From an uncultured Bacteroidales bacterium (GTDB lineage: Bacteria; Bacteroidota; Bacteroidia; Bacteroidales; WCHB1-69), in contig CALDIA010000203.1 in assembly GCA_937901455.1 (NCBI GenBank), forward strand, positions 1 through 7,577: a stretch of 7,577 nt of DNA. The letters are read 5' to 3'. The notes below the pieces were generated by a model. The model was not told where the DNA came from. It worked only from the letters and a program-made list of their open reading frames with translations, and searched no databases. Position numbers and translations under genes: made by a program. The number at the start of each line of letters is the position of its first letter. Positions within the stretch are counted from its first letter, which is position 1. Positions 6,331 to 7,577 of this stretch are shown piece after piece.

Positions 6331-7451
6331 AAACATACGACTATCTCATCGTCGGCTCAGGCCTGTTTGGTGCCACATTCGCCTATTTTGCGAAGCAAAA
6401 GGGCAAGAAATGTCTCGTCGTCGACAAGCGCCCGCATTTGGGAGGCAATGTGTATTGTGAACTGATCGAAGGCATTAACGTGCATAAATATGGCGCGCAT
6501 ATTTTCCACACTTCAAACAAAGATGTTTGGGATTTCGTGAATTCTATCGTGCCATTCAATCGTTATACGAATTGTCCTGTCGCCAATTACAAAGGCAAGC
6601 TCTACAACCTGCCTTTCAACATGAACACGTTTTATCAAATGTGGGGCGTGATTACGCCCGACGAAGCCATGGCGAAGATCGAGGAGCAGCGGCGCGAGGC
6701 GGTCGCCGCGCTGCAAGGCCGCGAACCGGCCAACCTTGAGGAGCAGGCGTTGAGCCTTGTGGGACGCGACATCTATGAGGCACTCATCAAGGGCTACACC
6801 GAGAAGCAATGGGGAAGGCCTTGTGAGGAGTTGCCCGCTTTCATCATCAAGCGTTTGCCGGTGCGCCTCGTGTTCGACAACAACTATTTCAATGATGCTT
6901 ACCAAGGCATTCCTATTGGAGGATACAACAAGTTGATAGAGGGCTTGCTTGAAGGCATCGAAACGCGGATAAATTGTGACTTTTTTGCCAATCGGGCGGA
7001 ATTGTCAGCACTTGCAGAAAAGATTGTATATACGGGTCAAATCGATGAGTATTATGATTTTCGTTTGGGCCATTTGGATTTCCGGACGGTTTCGTTTGAG
7101 CAGGAAACACTGAATAAGCAAAACTATCAAGGGAATGCGGTCGTGAATTATACGGAATGTGTCGTCCCTTATACAAGGATTATCGAGCACAAGCATTTCG
7201 AGATGTTCGGACAGGCGGTGTACGATTGCCCCAAGACGGTGATATCTCGTGAGTTTAGCACCGAGTGGAAGCCAGGCATGGAGCCTTATTATCCCGTCAA
7301 CGACGACAAGAACAACGAACTTTACCTGAAATACAAGGCCTTGGCCGAGCGGGAGGAAAACGTTGTCTTCGGCGGACGCTTGGCCGAATACAAATACTAC
7401 GACATGGCGCCTGTCATCGAGCAGGTGATGAAACGGAAAGATAATGTCTGA
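6327..7451 (+). CDS. glf: UDP-galactopyranose mutase
   Basis: Glf is a flavoenzyme that interconverts UDP-galactopyranose and UDP-galactofuranose in the cytoplasm, giving the donor for galactofuranosyl units. The 374-residue protein is full length for bacterial Glf. It shows the FAD-binding GSGLFGA (10-16), VVDKRPHLGGN (31-41), KYGAHIFHT (54-62), KGYTEKQWG (155-163), RLPVR (176-180) with FDNNYFNDAYQGIPIGGY (183-200), YTRIIEHKHF (282-291) and the C-terminal GGRLAEYKYYDM (349-360). Arginines in RLPVR and YTRI correspond to those that bind the substrate diphosphate in known enzymes. ATG 6327 overlaps the upstream GT2 stop by 4 nt. Base composition swings strongly within the gene: about 72% GC in bases 6661-6720, about 35% in 7021-7080 and about 53% in 7261-7320. 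The reading frame and motifs are intact, so it should be functional. Confidence 0.97.
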   Translation: MKTYDYLIVGSGLFGATFAYFAKQKGKKCLVVDKRPHLGGNVYCELIEGINVHKYGAHIFHTSNKDVWDFVNSIVPFNRYTNCPVANYKGKLYNLPFNMNTFYQMWGVITPDEAMAKIEEQRREAVAALQGREPANLEEQALSLVGRDIYEALIKGYTEKQWGRPCEELPAFIIKRLPVRLVFDNNYFNDAYQGIPIGGYNKLIEGLLEGIETRINCDFFANRAELSALAEKIVYTGQIDEYYDFRLGHLDFRTVSFEQETLNKQNYQGNAVVNYTECVVPYTRIIEHKHFEMFGQAVYDCPKTVISREFSTEWKPGMEPYYPVNDDKNNELYLKYKALAEREENVVFGGRLAEYKYYDMAPVIEQVMKRKDNV

Positions 7452-7510
7452 ATTATCCCACCGGCAATGGCATCCAACAAGATTAGCAAACTTTTCTGAA
7501 TCAAGCGAAT

Positions 7511-7577
7511 ATGATCTTGGAGCGCTTTTTCAACACGGCAGGGCCGATAAAGACGGACCTGCACTATTACATCGACC
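7511..7577 (+). CDS. AAA-like domain ATPase, N-terminal fragment (runs off the window)
   Basis: The first 22 codons include FFNTAGPIK followed by HYYID. I recognise this opening from a large Bacteroidetes family of AAA-like ATP-binding proteins in which a Walker A motif follows some tens of residues later. That part is beyond the window, so ATPase function is not shown directly here. ATG 7511 is the only ATG in this frame after the TAG at 7484. The gap after glf is 59 nt, with no clear terminator. The family is not a glycan enzyme, so this gene probably marks the right edge of the polysaccharide block. A competing open frame from ATG 7444 overlaps it but matches nothing I know. Confidence 0.6.
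   Translation, partial: MILERFFNTAGPIKTDLHYYID

Overview
The window is an accessory surface-polysaccharide (capsule, O-antigen or exopolysaccharide) biosynthesis locus. It probably comes from a Bacteroidales bacterium of the Bacteroides/Prevotella kind. The clues are protein family variants typical of that order, general absence of strong Shine-Dalgarno sites, tightly packed same-strand glycan genes, and the start of a Bacteroidetes-type AAA-like ATPase at the right edge. The genus cannot be fixed from the sequence alone. All supported genes are on the + strand.

Layout. (1) 1-98: the 3'-truncated N-terminus of a family 2 glycosyltransferase (GT2), apparently a broken gene at a recombination joint. 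(2) 116-1303: an AT-rich polysaccharide pyruvyl transferase family gene, followed by a 139-160 nt AT-rich spacer with no clear hairpin terminator or consensus promoter. (3) 1464-5314: four almost contiguous genes (gaps of 1 and 2 nt, then a 4-nt ATGA overlap). They encode a TagB/TagF-like CDP-polyol phosphotransferase, an IspD/TarI-like cytidylyltransferase, an extended SDR (NAD-dependent epimerase/dehydratase family) and a LicD-family phosphotransferase. (4) A 38-nt AT-rich spacer. (5) 5353-7451: a GT2 glycosyltransferase overlapping glf (UDP-galactopyranose mutase) by ATGA. (6) 7511 to the end: the first 22 codons of an AAA-like ATPase that is not part of the glycan pathway.

How they may work together (inference). 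The cytidylyltransferase and SDR would make an activated CDP-alditol or related CDP-polyol. The LicD and TagF-like enzymes would transfer its phospho-alditol group onto a glycan. Glf would supply UDP-galactofuranose, with the adjacent GT2 enzyme a candidate user. The pyruvyl transferase-like enzyme could add an acidic ketal. The predicted product is a Galf-containing glycan with teichoic-acid-like phosphodiester-linked polyol, in a presumably Gram-negative host. IspD-like plus LicD-like pairing parallels the mammalian ISPD/FKTN/FKRP ribitol-phosphate pathway.

Base composition is mosaic. Hand counts of single 60-nt rows range from about 23% GC inside licD to 72% inside glf. This suggests assembly from pieces of different origin. 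No flippase, polymerase, initiating transferase or export gene is present, so the locus must extend to the left or be completed elsewhere. I saw no RNA genes, CRISPR arrays, insertion sequences or convincing terminators.
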